A DNA stretch of 64,000 bases from Vanilla planifolia (Eukaryota > Streptophyta > Magnoliopsida > Asparagales > Orchidaceae): NCBI GenBank assembly GCA_023846275.1, contig CM043875.1, forward strand, positions 4,027,569 through 4,091,568, written 5' to 3'. A model generated the notes under the pieces. It made no database searches. It was not told the DNA's origin and saw nothing but the letters and a program-made list of their open reading frames with translations. Of this stretch, positions 61,595 to 64,000 are shown one piece after another. The translations under genes and the position numbers were made by a program. How positions within the stretch are numbered: position 1 is the stretch's first letter; each line of letters begins with the position of its first letter.

Positions 61595-64000
61595 TGTTAC
61601 ACCCCATTTTTCCTAGGCTGATTTTTGGCATACAATTTTTTTTTTTTATATATAGACAGCTCAGATCGTCCCATACCAACCTGAGTAGCCTACGAAAACA
61701 TAGGATATAACACATCATTACACACCTACTTCCCTTAACAATGTGGATCCCATCTCCCGGGTACACCGTCAAATCAGGTTCATGACTCCTGAATTAACAG
61801 ATGGACTCACGCAATGTTACTCCTACTAGACCCAATACTCCTAACCCCTACGGGTAGGAGAACCGGTCTATTAGAAGTCTGAACCCCCATGGTTAAGTTC
61901 CATAGTCATGTAATGACCTCACCATCAAACAAAAGATATATAACATCCTCAGATAAAATATGGCACTCCACACACCATACTCCAAGACAATAAGGTAGGG
62001 TAGTAAATGGAAACTACATTACAAGAATAAGACCAAGTCCAACAAGTGCAATATTATCCAACCAGAAACATAAGTCAGAATTTTCCTCACATATTACATG
62101 ACATATGAGAATAATAACCTCATTAAATACATCCAACAGCAACAATCAACTAACCAGAATATCTCAGACAATCACAATCAGATATCCTCCACAAGCCTGC
62201 TGACCACGATCCCACCTAATCAGGTAGCGTCAAGTCTGCCGAGCCACTGAAATATACAATACAGGAATGAGCTACGCCCAGTAGGAAAGACAGCTAGTAA
62301 AACTCACATGCAAGAGAAGGATAATAGCAAAAATATAGGAATACAGCATAACAATGTATGGTGGATAGGCACTCTCAGTTCCAGACTCCGACCAACCACA
62401 GTCACCCCTAGTCACACCAGAGTAGCTCTCCTCTGGGCTTCCAGGTAGCATGCTAGTGGGAACGCCCATCTCGAAACACGCATGGCGCCTAAGCACCCGA
62501 CACCGCAGCGTCTCTCGTCAATCAATCTCCTGGAGACTATAGACAAATCCAGTCACAAAATCTCTAGCCAACGTGAGACACCCCTGCCACCCTAAGGCGC
62601 GCAGGCCTACACACTTGGCTAGCCACTACGAGACACCCCTGCCACCCTCAGGCGCGCAGGCCTACACACATGGACCAGGAGAGATCGACTCAGCCACCGT
62701 CCCAAAGAGTCCTCTACCAACAACTTCCATAGAAGCTCACGCCCCTACAGTCATTGCCAATCTCTAACTCCAAGATCCGGCAACATGTATCCAGGTACAA
62801 CAAGGCGCATACCAGTCACATGTATACTGTGGAAGCTAAGTCTGAACCGCACAGTTACCTACCACAACTACCCTAAAACATCATATAGGGTCTATAGTAG
62901 TCCGGTCCAGTATGCCAATCCATAAAATATGCCAACACTGAGTAAACTGACTCAATCCATGCCGTTGCCATCAAGCAACACAACTGTCAATTACTGACTG
63001 TTCTGGTAGCATCCGTGTACCATACTTCTGTCTGACTGTTTCCAGCTGTACTGTCATCACTGATAACATTTTTCCCCACTTCAGGAAATTTTTAAATCCC
63101 AATTTCAATTTCCGCCCTTTATCCATTTCCGAAATTCGAAATAAATTTCCGAATTTAAATTCCACATATATCCTTTTTCCAAAAATTCGGATTAATTTCC
63201 GAATTAAATTTTTCGCTTATCCTTTTTATTTCCGAAAATTCGGATTAATAATAAATTTCCGAATTTTCCTTCCGCTTCTCTCTCCTCCGCGCCGCGCCGT
63301 TCGTCCGCGCCGACTCCCGCTGAACCGGTTTTCGCTGCCGGTTCGGCTTCCGCGCCGTTCGTCCGCGCCGAATCCCGCTGAACCGGTTTTCGCTGCCGGT
63401 TCGGCTTTCGCGCCGTTCGTCCGCGCCGAATCCCGCTGAACCGGTTTTCGCTGCCCGTTCGGAACTCTCGCGCTGAACCGCGACACCGCCGAACCAATTT
63501 CTTAATAATCCGTTAATCGGATTAATTTTAATTACTAATAAAATGGCGTAAATATCATTAATTACTTAATTAGATTTGATATTATCTAAACCCTTCTCCT
63601 TCCTCGGTCCGAAACCCGCGAAACCCTAGCCGCCGCCATCGCCGACCATTACGATCCTTCCGTCGATTTCCGGCGACTGCGATCAAGGAGAACAATTTCC
63701 TAACATGCTCCTAAGCATCAATAAATTTTTTTTTTCGGCGAAATGGGAATTTTTCCAGGAAATTCCGAAATTTGCAAAAGACACAATTTAGCATTCAATT
63801 AAATCCGATTTTCATCCACATGCTTGTTTTCATTAAGCAAAGTATTTCATGCTTTTAATTTTCTACTAAATCACTAATTTAAACTGAATTTCCTACCTCA
63901 ACGACGCCGGCGACGGTGAACTTCGTCCGTAGCTCGCCGCAGCTCCTCACCGAACGAATCCGGTACGAATTGACTCTCCTCGTTCCCGTGAATCTCCAGG
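61595..64000 (-). repeat. gypsy LTR (same family as 1352-4587), minus strand, cut by the window edge
   Basis: Begins TGTTACACCCC at 61595, the reverse complement of the LTR end at 4587, and stays collinear to the window edge, which corresponds to about 1919 in the left copy. The 3' half is very similar to the left copy: I count five differences in about 170 bases around 62310-62480. It differs in having three copies of a 58-bp GC-rich unit. No primer-binding site follows its 3' end, since LINE sequence does, so it is a 3' LTR or a solo LTR. The candidate target-site duplication is AGTAC (61590-61594). Confidence 0.93.
63294..63467 (-). repeat. 58-bp minisatellite, three copies, inside the right LTR
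   Basis: On the plus strand the unit begins GCGCCGTTCGTCCGCGCCGA and continues CCGCTGAACCGG, then TTTTCGCTGCCGGTTCGG. Copies start at 63294, 63352 and 63410. The corresponding part of the left LTR (about 2618-2700) carries only one such unit. Confidence 0.9.

Noticed and set aside
63204..63497. 97- and 86-codon repeat-rich frames on the minus strand
   Set aside because: They are translations of the 58-bp LTR minisatellite in two frames, not proteins.

Overview
This window is nuclear DNA from a flowering plant. The evidence is AT-rich intergenic DNA, spliced genes with GT-AG introns, plant retrotransposon clades, and two plant-type proteins: a CAT9-type cationic amino acid transporter and an IQ67-domain (IQD) protein. 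The species cannot be told from what is here. There are no bacterial-type systems, CRISPR arrays or operons, and no tRNA or rRNA gene was recognised.

Layout. (1) 1-4587: the 3' part of a Ty3/gypsy element (plus strand, Tekay/Del-like). It carries a heavily deleted gag-pol remnant followed by a complete 3.2-kb LTR. (2) 4588-8728: AT-rich intergenic DNA. (3) 8802-33393: a CAT9-type transporter gene on the plus strand. It has eight exons that splice in frame into 564 residues, and two very large introns (8.3 and 10.7 kb) hold decayed antisense gypsy and Copia relics. (4) 33394-46601: about 13 kb of AT-rich DNA with microsatellites and diverged repeats but no gene I can support. (5) 46602-51165: an IQD gene on the minus strand, convergent with CAT9, in five exons. 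An in-frame TAG in the last exon, and three residues apparently missing from the first IQ motif, suggest a decaying gene or an undetected small intron. (6) 51166-54300: intergenic DNA.

(7) 54300-64000: a nest of mobile elements. An old Copia relic (minus) is followed by a better-preserved Copia-type LTR (minus). That LTR is interrupted by an L1-like LINE (minus) with ORF1, ORF2 and a poly(A) tail. The LINE ORF1 is in turn interrupted, exactly beside its zinc knuckle, by an LTR (minus) of the same gypsy family that opens the window. That last LTR runs off the right edge.

The two host genes are unrelated in function: vacuolar or endomembrane amino-acid transport, and calmodulin-binding scaffolding. 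The main interest lies in gene structure, transposon nesting, and evolution of the long LTR between its two copies. No undescribed system of the defence or metabolic kind was found.
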